From positions 98,122-162,121 of the forward strand of contig NZ_JADKYX010000020.1 in the NCBI RefSeq assembly GCF_016093545.1: a DNA stretch of 64,000 bases. The letters are read 5' to 3'. The translations under genes were made by a program, and so were the position numbers. The notes beneath the pieces are model-generated. The model saw only the letters and a program-made list of their open reading frames with translations, did no database searches and was not told where the DNA came from. The number at the start of each line of letters is the position of its first letter. Within the stretch, counting starts at the first letter, position 1. Below are positions 17,302 to 26,334 of the stretch, in pieces. The stretch comes from Massilia rhizosphaerae (lineage in GTDB: Bacteria > Pseudomonadota > Gammaproteobacteria > Burkholderiales > Burkholderiaceae_D).

Positions 17302-17979
17302 CTATTGACGACGTTTCCGACGCCGCAACACGACGACACCCAGCAGACCCGCTCCGAACAGCGTGGCCGTGGCCGGTTCGGGGACGGGAACCGGACCGGG
17401 AGGCGGCACCGGCGCAGGGAGCGTCACCGGATCTCCGTTCATGATCAGCGCGGTTGCGTTAAACGCATTGAATTGCGTACTCGCCGTGCCGGAACCGACC
17501 GAAAATTGAACAATCGGATTTTGTGGCGAAGGAAGGTACAGGAAATCAATCAATGAATCCGTGTGAACGGCCTGCGACACGGTTTCCTGTACGCGAACCT
17601 GACGTCCGAGCGCATCTATTCCGCCGCCCCACAAGGAGAGGGAATAAGGAGAAATCACCGATTCGTTCATCGTGACCCCGTCGGTCACACCGAATGTGTA
17701 CGTCACGCCGTCTACGGTCGCCGAAACAGCAAATGGTCCGCTCGACATCTCCGTCGTGTAGTTCCCCGGACTTCTCGTGTACTTGACAGGTGCATCCAGG
17801 TCAGCACTGACGGTCAGGACGTACGGCAAACCGCCCAGGATGCCCTTCCCGCTGAACAGGCCCAAATTGTCGTGGCCGAGAGAAATCACGCCACTCATGC
17901 TTACTGTCATTACCGTCGCGTTCGCAAATCCCGCGACCGCCAATGCCGTAGCCACAACTGCCAGTTTCACTTTCTTCAC
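17302..17979 (-). CDS. PEP-CTERM sorting-domain protein
   Basis: A 225-aa secreted protein. The N-terminal signal peptide (KLAVVATALAVAGFANA) ends near residue 21. A beta-rich body without a recognised domain follows. A proline-rich spacer precedes the tripartite PEP-CTERM tail: VPEPATA, a hydrophobic helix (LFGAGLLGVVVL) and RRRKRRQ. Such tails are recognised by exosortase XrtA/EpsH, which cleaves near the PEP motif and sends proteins to the surface, often with exopolysaccharide. The start is GTG at 17979, supported by GGAGGG just upstream. It is a single-gene unit. Confidence 0.88.
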   Translation of the reverse strand: MKKVKLAVVATALAVAGFANATVMTVSMSGVISLGHDNLGLFSGKGILGGLPYVLTVSADLDAPVKYTRSPGNYTTEMSSGPFAVSATVDGVTYTFGVTDGVTMNESVISPYSLSLWGGGIDALGRQVRVQETVSQAVHTDSLIDFLYLPSPQNPIVQFSVGSGTASTQFNAFNATALIMNGDPVTLPAPVPPPGPVPVPEPATATLFGAGLLGVVVLRRRKRRQ

Positions 17980-18236
17980 TTTCCCTCCGCTGATTGTGCA
18001 AAGCCTTATTCTAACGATTAAATGAAAATCTTAATCTTTTGAAATGAGAGGTGATATTTGCTCATTTCTGTTTCCACAGAAAAATATCGCGAATTCCAAC
18101 AGCGTTCCGGGATGCTGGCGGCGATACATATCGGTCCATTGCCAACGCGCCGGGTCGATCGAGTATCATGCAGGCGCCCTCGTCGTGCGCAACGAGGGCA
18201 CGCCGCAAACCGCATGCATAGAGGTCAACCACAAAA

Positions 18237-19001
18237 ATGAAAATCGCCACCTGGAACGTCAACTCGCTGAAAGTCCGCCTGCCCCACCTGCTCCAGTGGC
18301 TTGCCGCCAACCCCGTCGACGTGCTCTGCATCCAGGAGACCAAGCTCACCGACGACAAATTCCCGGTGGCCGAGATCAACGCGGCCGGCTATGAGGTGGT
18401 GTTCAGCGGCCAGAAGACGTACAACGGCGTCGCGATCCTGTCGCGCCTCTCCATCGCCGACGTCGTGCGCAACAATCCGCACTACCAGGACGAGCAGCAA
18501 CGCCTGATCGCGGCGACCATCGACGGCGTGCGCTTCATCTGCGCCTACGTGCCGAACGGCCAGGCCGTCGGCTCGGACAAATACGCCTACAAGCTGGGCT
18601 GGTTCGACGCGCTGCGTCGGTGGGTCGGCGCAGAACTGGCGATGCACGAACAGTTCGCAATCCTGGGCGACTACAACATCGCCCCCGAAGACCGCGACGT
18701 GCACGACCCCGAACTGTGGGCCGGCCAGATCCACTGCTCCGACCTGGAACGCGAGGCGCTGCGCGAGCTGTGCGGCCTCGGCCTCGTCGACGCGTTCCGG
18801 CTGTTCGAGCAGCCCGAGAAGCAGTACAGCTGGTGGGATTACCGCCAGATGGCGTTCCGGCGCAACCGCGGGCTGCGCATCGACCACATCCTGTTGTCGC
18901 AGGCGCTGGCCAGGCGCTGCGAGGCGTGCGTCATCGACCGCGAACCGCGCAAGTGGGAGCAGCCGTCGGATCACACGCCGGTGATCGCGACGATCGTTTA
19001 A
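18237..19001 (+). CDS. xthA: Exodeoxyribonuclease III
   Basis: A 254-aa endonuclease/exonuclease/phosphatase-fold enzyme. It has MKIATWNVNSLKVRL at the start, CIQETKLTDDKF with the metal-binding Glu near residue 34, GDYNIAPEDRDVHDP around 147-161 and SDHTPV near the C terminus with the catalytic His. It acts as AP endonuclease and 3'-5' exonuclease in base excision repair. GAGGT lies upstream of ATG 18237. Its TAA overlaps the TAA of the convergent GGDEF-EAL gene, sharing the palindrome TTAA. Confidence 0.95.
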   Translation: MKIATWNVNSLKVRLPHLLQWLAANPVDVLCIQETKLTDDKFPVAEINAAGYEVVFSGQKTYNGVAILSRLSIADVVRNNPHYQDEQQRLIAATIDGVRFICAYVPNGQAVGSDKYAYKLGWFDALRRWVGAELAMHEQFAILGDYNIAPEDRDVHDPELWAGQIHCSDLEREALRELCGLGLVDAFRLFEQPEKQYSWWDYRQMAFRRNRGLRIDHILLSQALARRCEACVIDREPRKWEQPSDHTPVIATIV

Positions 19002-21865
19002 TACGGCGTGGCGAAGAGCGCCGGCACCGCGCCGGCTTCGACCGGCCGCGCGAACAGATAGCCCTGGGCGTACTGGCAGCCGGCGCGGCGCAGCAGCGCC
19101 AGCTGCGCCTCGGTTTCCACGCCCTCGGCCACGACCGCCATCTGCAGGCTGCCCGCCAGCGCCATGATCGCGGCGACGATGGCCTGGTCCTCGCCGCTGG
19201 ATTCGATATCGCGCACGAAGGCGCGGTCGATCTTGATCTTGCGGACCGGGAAGCGCTTCAGGTACGCGAGGCTCGAATAGCCGGTGCCGAAGTCGTCGAT
19301 CGACAGGCGGATGCCCATGCGGTAGATCTGGCCCAGCGTCTCCAGCGTCTGGCCGCCGTGCTGCATCAGCGCCGTCTCCGTGATCTCGAATTCCAGCAGG
19401 CCCGGGGCGATGCCGGTGTCGTGGACGATGTCGCGGATCGACTGGATCAGGCCCCGGTGCACGAACTGGCGCGCCGACAGGTTGACGGCCAGCGGCAGCG
19501 CCGGCAGGCCCGCGCGCTGCCAGGCCATCGCCTGCTCGCACGCGCGCCGGATCACCCATTCGCCGACGGGCACGATCAGGCCGTTCTCTTCCAGGATCGG
19601 GATGAAGTCGTCGGGCGCCACGAGCCCCTGCTCCGGATGGCGCCAGCGCAGCAGCACTTCCAGGCCGTGCACGCGGCCGTCCTGCGTGCCCACGATCGGT
19701 TGGTAGAACAACTCGAACTCCTCGCGCAGCAGGGCGCCGCGCAGGCGCGTCTCCAGCTCGAAATGGCGCGCGGCGGCCGCGTTCATCGGCTCCGCGTAGA
19801 ACTGGTAGTTGTTGCGGCCCGCCGCCTTGGCGTAGTACATCGCGGCGTCGGCCTTGCGCATCAGGCTCGTCGCGTCCGCGCCGTCGTCCGGGTACAGGCA
19901 GATGCCGATCGACGGCGAGATGTGCAGGTTGCGGCCCTCGAATTCGACCGGCGCCGCCAGCGCCTCGATGATCTTGTCGCCCACGAGGCCGCACTCCTCG
20001 GCCTGGCGCACGCCCGGCACCAGCACGACGAATTCGTCGCCGCCCAGGCGCGCGACGGTGTCGCTGGCGCGCACGACGCGGCACAGGCGCCGCGCCACTT
20101 CCTTCAGAAGGTGGTCGCCCGTCAGGTGGCCGAGCGAATCGTTGATGGTCTTGAAGCGGTCCAGGTCGATGAACAGCAGGGCCAGTTTCAGGCCGTCGCG
20201 CCGCGCCGCCAGCAGCGCGCGGTCGAGGCGTTCGGACAGCAGCGCGCGGTTCGGCAGGCCCGTGAGCGCATCGTGGTAGGCCATGTGGTGCACGCGCGCC
20301 TCGGCCTGGCGCCGCTCGACGATTTCGGCCTGCAGCTCCGCCGTGCGTTCCTGCACGCGCACTTCGAGTTCGTCGCGCGCGCGGCGCAGCGCGTCGGCCG
20401 CCTCGCGCTGGGCGGTGACGTCGTCGATCAGCCAGACGCTGCGCCCGCCCCGCTCCGCCATGTCGAACGGGCGGCCCGACAGGCGCGCCCAGAAGCGCGT
20501 GCCGTCGCGCCGCACCAGTTCGTGTTCGGCCATGTGCACGCGGCCCGCCTCGAAGTCGCGTTGGGTCTGTTCGCGCGCGGCCAGCCAGCCCGCGTCGTCG
20601 GGATACAGCTCGCGCACGGGCAGCCCCTCGATGCTGCCGCCGCGATGGCCGAACAGCTCTTCCATCTTGCGGTTGCAGTGCAGCGTGCGGCCTTTTTCGA
20701 CGACGGCGATGCCCAGCACGGCGTTGTCGAGGATCGCCTGGTTTTCCAGCAGCGCGTTGCGCAGCGATTCCTCGGCCGCCTTCTGGCCCGTGCGGTCCTC
20801 GATCATCCAGATCATCGTGCCCATGGCCAGCTCGCGCGGGTTGACGGCGTAGCCGATCATGTTCACCCACATCGGCGTGCCGTCGCGGCGCACCATCGTC
20901 GTCTCGGTCTTGAACGAACCGCCCTGGCCCAGCACGCCGTACGCCGTGCGGCCCAGCTCGGCGAAGGCGTCGTCGCTGGGATACAGCATGCGCGTCGACA
21001 GGCCCAGCGCCTCGTCGGGCCCGTAGCCGAACATCGTGCCGAAGCAGCCGTTGTAGCGGGTGATCGTGCGCTCGCGCGTGAAGAAGATGCCGATCGTGGC
21101 GTTGGTCATGATCGCCTGGATCTCGGTGAGCGCCTGGCGCGCTTCCGACACGTCTTCGACGATCCACACGGTGCCGGCCTCGCGCGCGCTCATGTCGACG
21201 GCCTTGGCGCGGATGCGGCACCAGATCGTGCTGCCGTCGCGATGGCGCAGCGGCACCTCGCTCTTTTCGAACAGGTGCCCGCTCGCCAGCACGACCACGG
21301 CTTCGCCGATGAACGCCTCGTACTGGGCGCGCGTGGCGAAGACCTGGTCCGGGCTGTGGTTGATCAGTTCTTCCGGCGCATAGCCCAGCATCTCGGCCAT
21401 GCGCGGATTGCAGGACTTGACGAGGTCGGGCAAGGTCACGGCGATGCCGACCGGCGCATGCTCGACCACCGCGGCCTGTTCCAGCAGGCGCCCGCGCAGC
21501 GCGGCCTGGCCGTCGCCAAACGTGAGCACGTCGCCGAACACGAACACGGCGCCGGCGCCGCCCGCGCCCGGCGGCAGCGGCTTCGCGCGGACCTCGACGG
21601 GCCGGCTGCGGCCAGCGCATTCGATCAGTGCGTCCCAGCGGCGCTCGCCGGCCAGCGACAGGCGGATCTCGACCGCCAGCGCCGCCGCCGTGTGCGCGCA
21701 GAACAGCGATACCAACGGACGGCCGTCGACCTCGCCGCCGGCCAGTTCGACGAGCGCCGCGTTCGCGGCCCAGATCCTGCCTTCGCCATCGCAGGCGCAC
21801 GCCGGCGCCGCGATCAATGCCAATGCCTCGGCCACCAAGGCCGGTGTACTCGTTCCCCTATCCAT
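18998..21865 (-). CDS. PAS-GGDEF-EAL cyclic-di-GMP enzyme
   Basis: A 955-aa cytoplasmic signalling protein. About four PAS-type sensor repeats fill residues 1-510, followed by a short coiled coil. A GGDEF domain carries the intact GGDEF motif at 608-612 and an upstream inhibitory RxxD (RASD, five residues before). The EAL domain begins with EVL instead of EAL at 736-738. The other catalytic residues of the phosphodiesterase are visible: EITET, IDDFGTGYSS, KIDRAFVRDI and AEGVET. Both activities therefore look possible. There are no membrane segments, so a soluble redox, light or small-molecule signal is likely. It is a single gene convergent with xthA. Confidence 0.92.
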   Translation of the reverse strand: MDRGTSTPALVAEALALIAAPACACDGEGRIWAANAALVELAGGEVDGRPLVSLFCAHTAAALAVEIRLSLAGERRWDALIECAGRSRPVEVRAKPLPPGAGGAGAVFVFGDVLTFGDGQAALRGRLLEQAAVVEHAPVGIAVTLPDLVKSCNPRMAEMLGYAPEELINHSPDQVFATRAQYEAFIGEAVVVLASGHLFEKSEVPLRHRDGSTIWCRIRAKAVDMSAREAGTVWIVEDVSEARQALTEIQAIMTNATIGIFFTRERTITRYNGCFGTMFGYGPDEALGLSTRMLYPSDDAFAELGRTAYGVLGQGGSFKTETTMVRRDGTPMWVNMIGYAVNPRELAMGTMIWMIEDRTGQKAAEESLRNALLENQAILDNAVLGIAVVEKGRTLHCNRKMEELFGHRGGSIEGLPVRELYPDDAGWLAAREQTQRDFEAGRVHMAEHELVRRDGTRFWARLSGRPFDMAERGGRSVWLIDDVTAQREAADALRRARDELEVRVQERTAELQAEIVERRQAEARVHHMAYHDALTGLPNRALLSERLDRALLAARRDGLKLALLFIDLDRFKTINDSLGHLTGDHLLKEVARRLCRVVRASDTVARLGGDEFVVLVPGVRQAEECGLVGDKIIEALAAPVEFEGRNLHISPSIGICLYPDDGADATSLMRKADAAMYYAKAAGRNNYQFYAEPMNAAAARHFELETRLRGALLREEFELFYQPIVGTQDGRVHGLEVLLRWRHPEQGLVAPDDFIPILEENGLIVPVGEWVIRRACEQAMAWQRAGLPALPLAVNLSARQFVHRGLIQSIRDIVHDTGIAPGLLEFEITETALMQHGGQTLETLGQIYRMGIRLSIDDFGTGYSSLAYLKRFPVRKIKIDRAFVRDIESSGEDQAIVAAIMALAGSLQMAVVAEGVETEAQLALLRRAGCQYAQGYLFARPVEAGAVPALFATPY

Positions 21866-21991
21866 CCCTCGTCCTCGTCAGGCCCGTTGACGGGGCTCTT
21901 TTTCGAATTTGGGTGGATGATATCCGAAAATCAACGTAATTTATCGTTTGGAAATACGAAAAACCGGATGTGACGCGGCGCAGCAACGGTC

Positions 21992-23194
21992 TCAGAACGC
22001 ATCGGCCGGCACGCGCACCCATCCCTCCATCAGCACCCGCGCGCTCCGGCTCATCACGGCTTTCGTGACGACCCAGTCGGCGCCCTCCTGGCGCGCCTCG
22101 GCGCCGACCCGCAACGTCCCGGACGGATGGCCGAACCGCACGGCCTCGTGCGCGCGTCCGCCCGCGGCGAGGCTCACGAGCGTGCCCGGAATCGCGGCCG
22201 CCGTGCCGATGGCGACGGCCGCCGTGCCCATCATCGCGTGGTGCAGCTTGCCCATCGACAGGGCGCGCACGAGCAGGTCGACGTCGCCCGCCTCGACCCG
22301 CTTGCCGCTCGACGCCGTGTAGCCGGCGGGCGGCGCGACGAAGGCGACCTTCGGCGTGTGCTGGCGCAGTGCGGCGTCTTCGACGTGCGCGATCAGGCCC
22401 ATGCGCATCGCGCCGTAGGCACGGATCGTCTCGAACATCGCCAGCGCCTTCGGATCGCCGTTGACGGCGTCCTGCAGCTCCGTGCCCGTGTAGCCGATGT
22501 CGGCCGCGTTCACGAAGACGGTCGGGATGCCGGCGTTGATCATCGTCGCCTTGAGGGTGCCGACGCCCGGCACTTCGAGGTCGTCAACCAGGTGCCCGGT
22601 CGGGAACATGGCGCCGCCGCCCTCACCGCCGTTCTCTCCTGCTTCGGCAGCGGGGTCCATGAATTCGAGCATGACTTCGGCCGCCGGGAACGTGACGCCA
22701 TCCAGCTCGAAGTCGCCCGTCTCCTGCACCTGGCCGTTCACGACCGGGACGTGGGCGACGATCGTCTTGTTGATGTTGGCCTGCCAGATGCGGACCGTCA
22801 CCGTGCCGTGGTCCGGGATGCGCGCCGGATCGATGAAGCCGTTGGCGATGGCATACGGGCCGACCGCGGCCGACAGGTTGCCGCAGTTGCCGCTCCAGTC
22901 GACGAACGGCTTGTCGATGGCGACCTGGCCGAACAGATAGTCGACGTCGTGGCCGGGCCGCGTGCTGGGCGCGACGATGACGGTCTTGCTCGTGCTGGAC
23001 GTGGCGCCGCCCATGCCGTCGATGTGCTTGGCGTAGGGGTCGGGGCTGCCGATCACGCGCAGCAGCAACCGGTCGCGCGCCGCGCCGGGGACCTGCGCCG
23101 CTTCCGGCAGGTCCTGCAGGCGGAAGAACACGCCTTTGCTCGTCCCGCCGCGCATGTAGACGGCGGGGATTTTGATTTGGGGTGCGTGGATCAT
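21992..23194 (-). CDS. prpF: 2-methylaconitate cis-trans isomerase
   Basis: A 400-aa PrpF-family protein with a diaminopimelate-epimerase-like fold. The N-terminal VYMRGGTSKGVFF and DGMGGATSSTSK, then DWSGNCGNLSAAVGPYAI, are family signatures. It isomerises the product of AcnD so that ordinary aconitase can hydrate it in the methylcitrate cycle. It lies 9 bp after acnD, with AAAGGAC before the ATG, and is the last gene of prpB-prpC-GNAT-acnD-prpF. Confidence 0.94.
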   Translation of the reverse strand: MIHAPQIKIPAVYMRGGTSKGVFFRLQDLPEAAQVPGAARDRLLLRVIGSPDPYAKHIDGMGGATSSTSKTVIVAPSTRPGHDVDYLFGQVAIDKPFVDWSGNCGNLSAAVGPYAIANGFIDPARIPDHGTVTVRIWQANINKTIVAHVPVVNGQVQETGDFELDGVTFPAAEVMLEFMDPAAEAGENGGEGGGAMFPTGHLVDDLEVPGVGTLKATMINAGIPTVFVNAADIGYTGTELQDAVNGDPKALAMFETIRAYGAMRMGLIAHVEDAALRQHTPKVAFVAPPAGYTASSGKRVEAGDVDLLVRALSMGKLHHAMMGTAAVAIGTAAAIPGTLVSLAAGGRAHEAVRFGHPSGTLRVGAEARQEGADWVVTKAVMSRSARVLMEGWVRVPADAF

Positions 23195-23203
23195 GGATGT
23201 CCT

Positions 23204-25804
23204 TTACGCCGCGACTTTGGAAGATGCAAGGAAGTCCTGCGCAAACCGCTGCAGCACCCCGCCCGCCTCGTAGATCGACACTTCCTCCGCCGTGTCGAGC
23301 CGGCAGGTGACGGGCACCTCGACGGTCTCGCCGGACTTGCGATGGATGACGAGCGTGAGCGTGGCCCGCGGCGTGCGTGCGCCGACGACGTCGAACGTCT
23401 CGGTCCCGTCGATGCCCAGGGTGAGGCGCGTGGTCCCCGGCTGGAATTCCAGCGGCAGCACGCCCATGCCGACGAGGTTCGTGCGGTGGATGCGCTCGAA
23501 GCCCTCGGCCGCGATGGCTTCCACGCCCGCCAGCCGCACGCCCTTCGCGGCCCAGTCGCGCGACGAGCCCTGGCCGTAGTCCGCGCCGGCGATCACGATC
23601 AAGGGCTGCTTGCGCTGCATGTACGTCTCGATCGCTTCCCACATCCGCGTCACGGTGCCTTCCGGCTCGATGCGCGCGAGCGAACCGGCGCGCACACCGC
23701 CGTCCGGATTGCGCACCATCTCGTTCCTCAAGGTCGGGTTCGCGAAGGTGGCGCGCTGCGCCGTCAGGTGGTCGCCGCGGTGCGTCGCGTACGAATTGAA
23801 ATCCTCTTCCGGCAGCCCCATCTTCGCGAGGTATTCGCCCGCGGCGCTGTCGCGCATGATGGCGTTCGACGGCGACAAATGGTCCGTCGTGATGTTGTCG
23901 CCCAGGACCGCCAGCGGCCGCATGCCGCGCAGCGTGCGCTCGCCCGCGAGCGCGCCTTCCCAGTACGGCGGACGGCGGATATAGGTACTCATCGGGCGCC
24001 AGTCGTACAGCGGCGAGACGGCTTCATCGCCCGCCTCGCGGCGCGCGAACATGATGTCGTAGACCTTGCGGAACTGCTGCGGCTTCACCGCCCGCTCGAC
24101 GACGGCGTCGATCTCCGCGTCGCTCGGCCAGATGTCGGCAAGGCGCACCGGGTTGCCGGCGGCGTCGACGCCCAGCACGTCCTTTTCGATGTCGAAGCGG
24201 ATCGTGCCCGCGATCGCATACGCGACGACGAGCGCCGGCGACGCAAGGAACGCCTGCTTCGCATATGGGTGGATGCGGCCGTCGAAATTGCGGTTGCCCG
24301 ACAGGACGGCCGTCGCGTACAGGTCGCGCTCGACGATCTCTTGCTGGATCGCCGGATCCAGCGCGCCCGACATGCCGTTGCACGTCGTGCACGCGAAGGC
24401 GACGACGCCGAAGCCCAGCTTTTCCAGTTCCGGCAGCAGCCCCGCCTCTTCCAGGTACAGCGGCACGGCCTTGGAGCCCGGCGCGAGCGAGGACTTCACC
24501 CACGGCTTGCGCGCGAGCCCGCGCGCGTTCGCGTTGCGCGCGAGGAGGCCCGCGGCCACCATGTTGCGCGGATTGTTCGTGTTCGTGCAGCTCGTGATCG
24601 CCGCGATGATCACGGCGCCGTCCGGCATCTTGCCCGGCTCGTTTTCCACGATGCCCGTGATGCCGTGCTGCGCCAGTTCCGACGTGGCCACGCGCTTGTG
24701 CGGGTTCGACGGACCGGCGATATTGCGCACGACGGTCGACAGGTCGAAGTGGAGCGTCCGCTCATATTCCACGTTCCTCAAGGTGTCGGCCCACAGGCCC
24801 GTTTCCTTCGCATACAGCTCGACCAGTTTCACGAGGTCGTCGTCGCGGCCCGTCAGCTTCAGGTACTTGATGGTCTGCTCGTCGATGGCGAACATCGCCG
24901 CCGTGGCGCCGTATTCCGGCGCCATGTTGGAGATGGTCGCGCGGTCGCCCAGCGTGAGGTTCGCGGCGCCCGGGCCGTGGAACTCGAGGTAGCTCGATAC
25001 CACTTTCGACTTGCGCAGGAATTCCGTCAGCGCCAGCACGATGTCGGTGGCGGTGATGCCGGGGCCCGGCTTGCCGGTCAGTTCGACGCCGACGATGTCC
25101 GGCAGCCGCATGTACGACGCGCGGCCCAGCATGACGCTCTCCGCTTCCAGGCCGCCGACGCCGACGGCGATGACGCCCAGCGCGTCGACCATCGGCGTGT
25201 GCGAGTCGGTGCCGACGAGCGTGTCGGGGAACGCCACGCCGTCCTTGACCTGCACGACGGGGCTCATGCGTTCCAGGTTGATCTGGTGCAGGATGCCGTT
25301 CCCCGGCGGGATCACGTCGACGTTCTCGAACGCCTTGCGGGTCCATTCGATGAAGTCGAAGCGGTCCTCGTTGCGGCGGTCCTCGATGGCGCGGTTCTTC
25401 GCGAACGCGTCCGGATCGAAGCCGCCGCATTCCACCGCGAGCGAGTGGTCGACGACGAGCTGCGTCGGCACGACCGGGTTCACGAGCGCGGGATTGCCGC
25501 CCTCCTGCGCGATGGCGTCGCGCAGGCCGGCCAGGTCGACGAGGGCCGTCTGGCCGAGGATGTCGTGGCACACGACGCGCGCGGGGAACCACGGGAAATC
25601 GAGGTCGCGGCGGCGTTCGATGAGCTGCTTGAGAGACGGCACCAGCGCGACGGGATCGCAGCGGCGCACGAGGTTTTCGGCCAGCACGCGCGACGTGTAC
25701 GGGAGGGTGTCCCAGGCGCCCGGCTGGATGTCCTCGACGGCGGTGCGCGCGTCGAAGTAGTGCAGCTCGGTGCCGTGCAGGGGTTTGCGGTATTGACTGT
25801 TCAT
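23204..25804 (-). CDS. acnD: Fe/S-dependent 2-methylcitrate dehydratase
   Basis: An 866-aa aconitase-superfamily enzyme. Iron-sulfur cysteines are visible in TSCTNTNNPRN and CTTCNGMSGALD. VGTDSHTPM and the swivel-domain GADYGQGSSRDWA (substrate-binding Ser/Arg) are also present. It dehydrates 2-methylcitrate and works together with PrpF as an alternative to PrpD, which is not in the window. The ATG overlaps the stop of the preceding acetyltransferase gene by three bases (ATGA). Confidence 0.94.
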   Translation of the reverse strand: MNSQYRKPLHGTELHYFDARTAVEDIQPGAWDTLPYTSRVLAENLVRRCDPVALVPSLKQLIERRRDLDFPWFPARVVCHDILGQTALVDLAGLRDAIAQEGGNPALVNPVVPTQLVVDHSLAVECGGFDPDAFAKNRAIEDRRNEDRFDFIEWTRKAFENVDVIPPGNGILHQINLERMSPVVQVKDGVAFPDTLVGTDSHTPMVDALGVIAVGVGGLEAESVMLGRASYMRLPDIVGVELTGKPGPGITATDIVLALTEFLRKSKVVSSYLEFHGPGAANLTLGDRATISNMAPEYGATAAMFAIDEQTIKYLKLTGRDDDLVKLVELYAKETGLWADTLRNVEYERTLHFDLSTVVRNIAGPSNPHKRVATSELAQHGITGIVENEPGKMPDGAVIIAAITSCTNTNNPRNMVAAGLLARNANARGLARKPWVKSSLAPGSKAVPLYLEEAGLLPELEKLGFGVVAFACTTCNGMSGALDPAIQQEIVERDLYATAVLSGNRNFDGRIHPYAKQAFLASPALVVAYAIAGTIRFDIEKDVLGVDAAGNPVRLADIWPSDAEIDAVVERAVKPQQFRKVYDIMFARREAGDEAVSPLYDWRPMSTYIRRPPYWEGALAGERTLRGMRPLAVLGDNITTDHLSPSNAIMRDSAAGEYLAKMGLPEEDFNSYATHRGDHLTAQRATFANPTLRNEMVRNPDGGVRAGSLARIEPEGTVTRMWEAIETYMQRKQPLIVIAGADYGQGSSRDWAAKGVRLAGVEAIAAEGFERIHRTNLVGMGVLPLEFQPGTTRLTLGIDGTETFDVVGARTPRATLTLVIHRKSGETVEVPVTCRLDTAEEVSIYEAGGVLQRFAQDFLASSKVAA

Positions 25805-26334
25805 GGCGTTGCCTGTGAAACGAGAGAGAGGTGCAGGTGGTGCAGCGCGCGGTACCCGCCCTCATGGTAAATGGCGTCAGGCTCGACGCCGAACGATTGG
25901 AAGCCGAAGGCGTCGTACAGGCGCCGCGCTGGCGTATTGCCGTCGATGAGCTTCAGCGTCAGCCGGCGCACGTGGCCGAGCGAACGGGCATGGTCGATGA
26001 TGTGGGCCGTCAACAGGCGCCCCACGCCGGCGCGTTGGTGGCTCCGCGCGACCATCAGGCTACTCAGCATCGCCGAATGGTGCAGCCGGCTGCCCTTCTT
26101 GGCGCAAAGGCAGATGACGCCGGCGAGCACGTCGCCGTCGAACGAGCCGAACCACGCGTAGTCGGGTCGCGCCAGCCGGTCGGCATGCCAGGTTTCCGAT
26201 TGCGCGAGCGCGTCCTCGTACGCGGGGCCGTGCGCGAACTGGAAGTCGCGCAGGTTTTCCAGGCGCAGCGCGCGGTACGCCGCGGCGTCCGCGGCGCCGA
26301 GGGGGCGGATGTGGAAGCCGCCTGTGTCCCTCAT
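25801..26334 (-). CDS. GNAT N-acetyltransferase inside the prp operon
   Basis: A 177-aa protein with the GNAT fold. It begins FHIRPLGAADAAAYRALRLENL. Motif A is visible as SLMVARSHQRAGVGRLL (acyl-CoA pyrophosphate loop QRAGVG), with GNTPARRLYDAFGFQ near the C terminus. It transfers an acyl group from acyl-CoA to an unknown amine. Its ATG overlaps the prpC stop and its stop overlaps the acnD start, so it must be co-translated with methylcitrate-cycle enzymes. It is not a standard member of this pathway. A role in modifying small amines or protein lysines with acetyl- or propionyl-CoA is only a guess. Confidence 0.9.
   Translation of the reverse strand: MRDTGGFHIRPLGAADAAAYRALRLENLRDFQFAHGPAYEDALAQSETWHADRLARPDYAWFGSFDGDVLAGVICLCAKKGSRLHHSAMLSSLMVARSHQRAGVGRLLTAHIIDHARSLGHVRRLTLKLIDGNTPARRLYDAFGFQSFGVEPDAIYHEGGYRALHHLHLSLVSQATP

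Noticed and set aside
17209..17556. 115-aa frame on the plus strand near 17.2-17.5 kb
   Set aside because: Lies antisense to the end of the PEP-CTERM gene, Arg-rich, no ribosome site.
18998..21865. Degenerate, inactive EAL domain
   Set aside because: Although EAL is EVL, the metal- and substrate-binding residues in EITET, DDFGTG, KIDRAF and AEGVET are intact, so inactivity cannot be claimed.
18620..21973. 1117-aa open frame antisense to the GGDEF-EAL gene
   Set aside because: Shadow of a clear multi-domain gene; also overlaps xthA in another frame.
22127..25870. 1247-aa open frame antisense to prpF and acnD
   Set aside because: Spans two well-identified genes on the opposite strand; composition is that of a shadow frame (Arg/Asp/His/Val-rich), with no recognisable domain.
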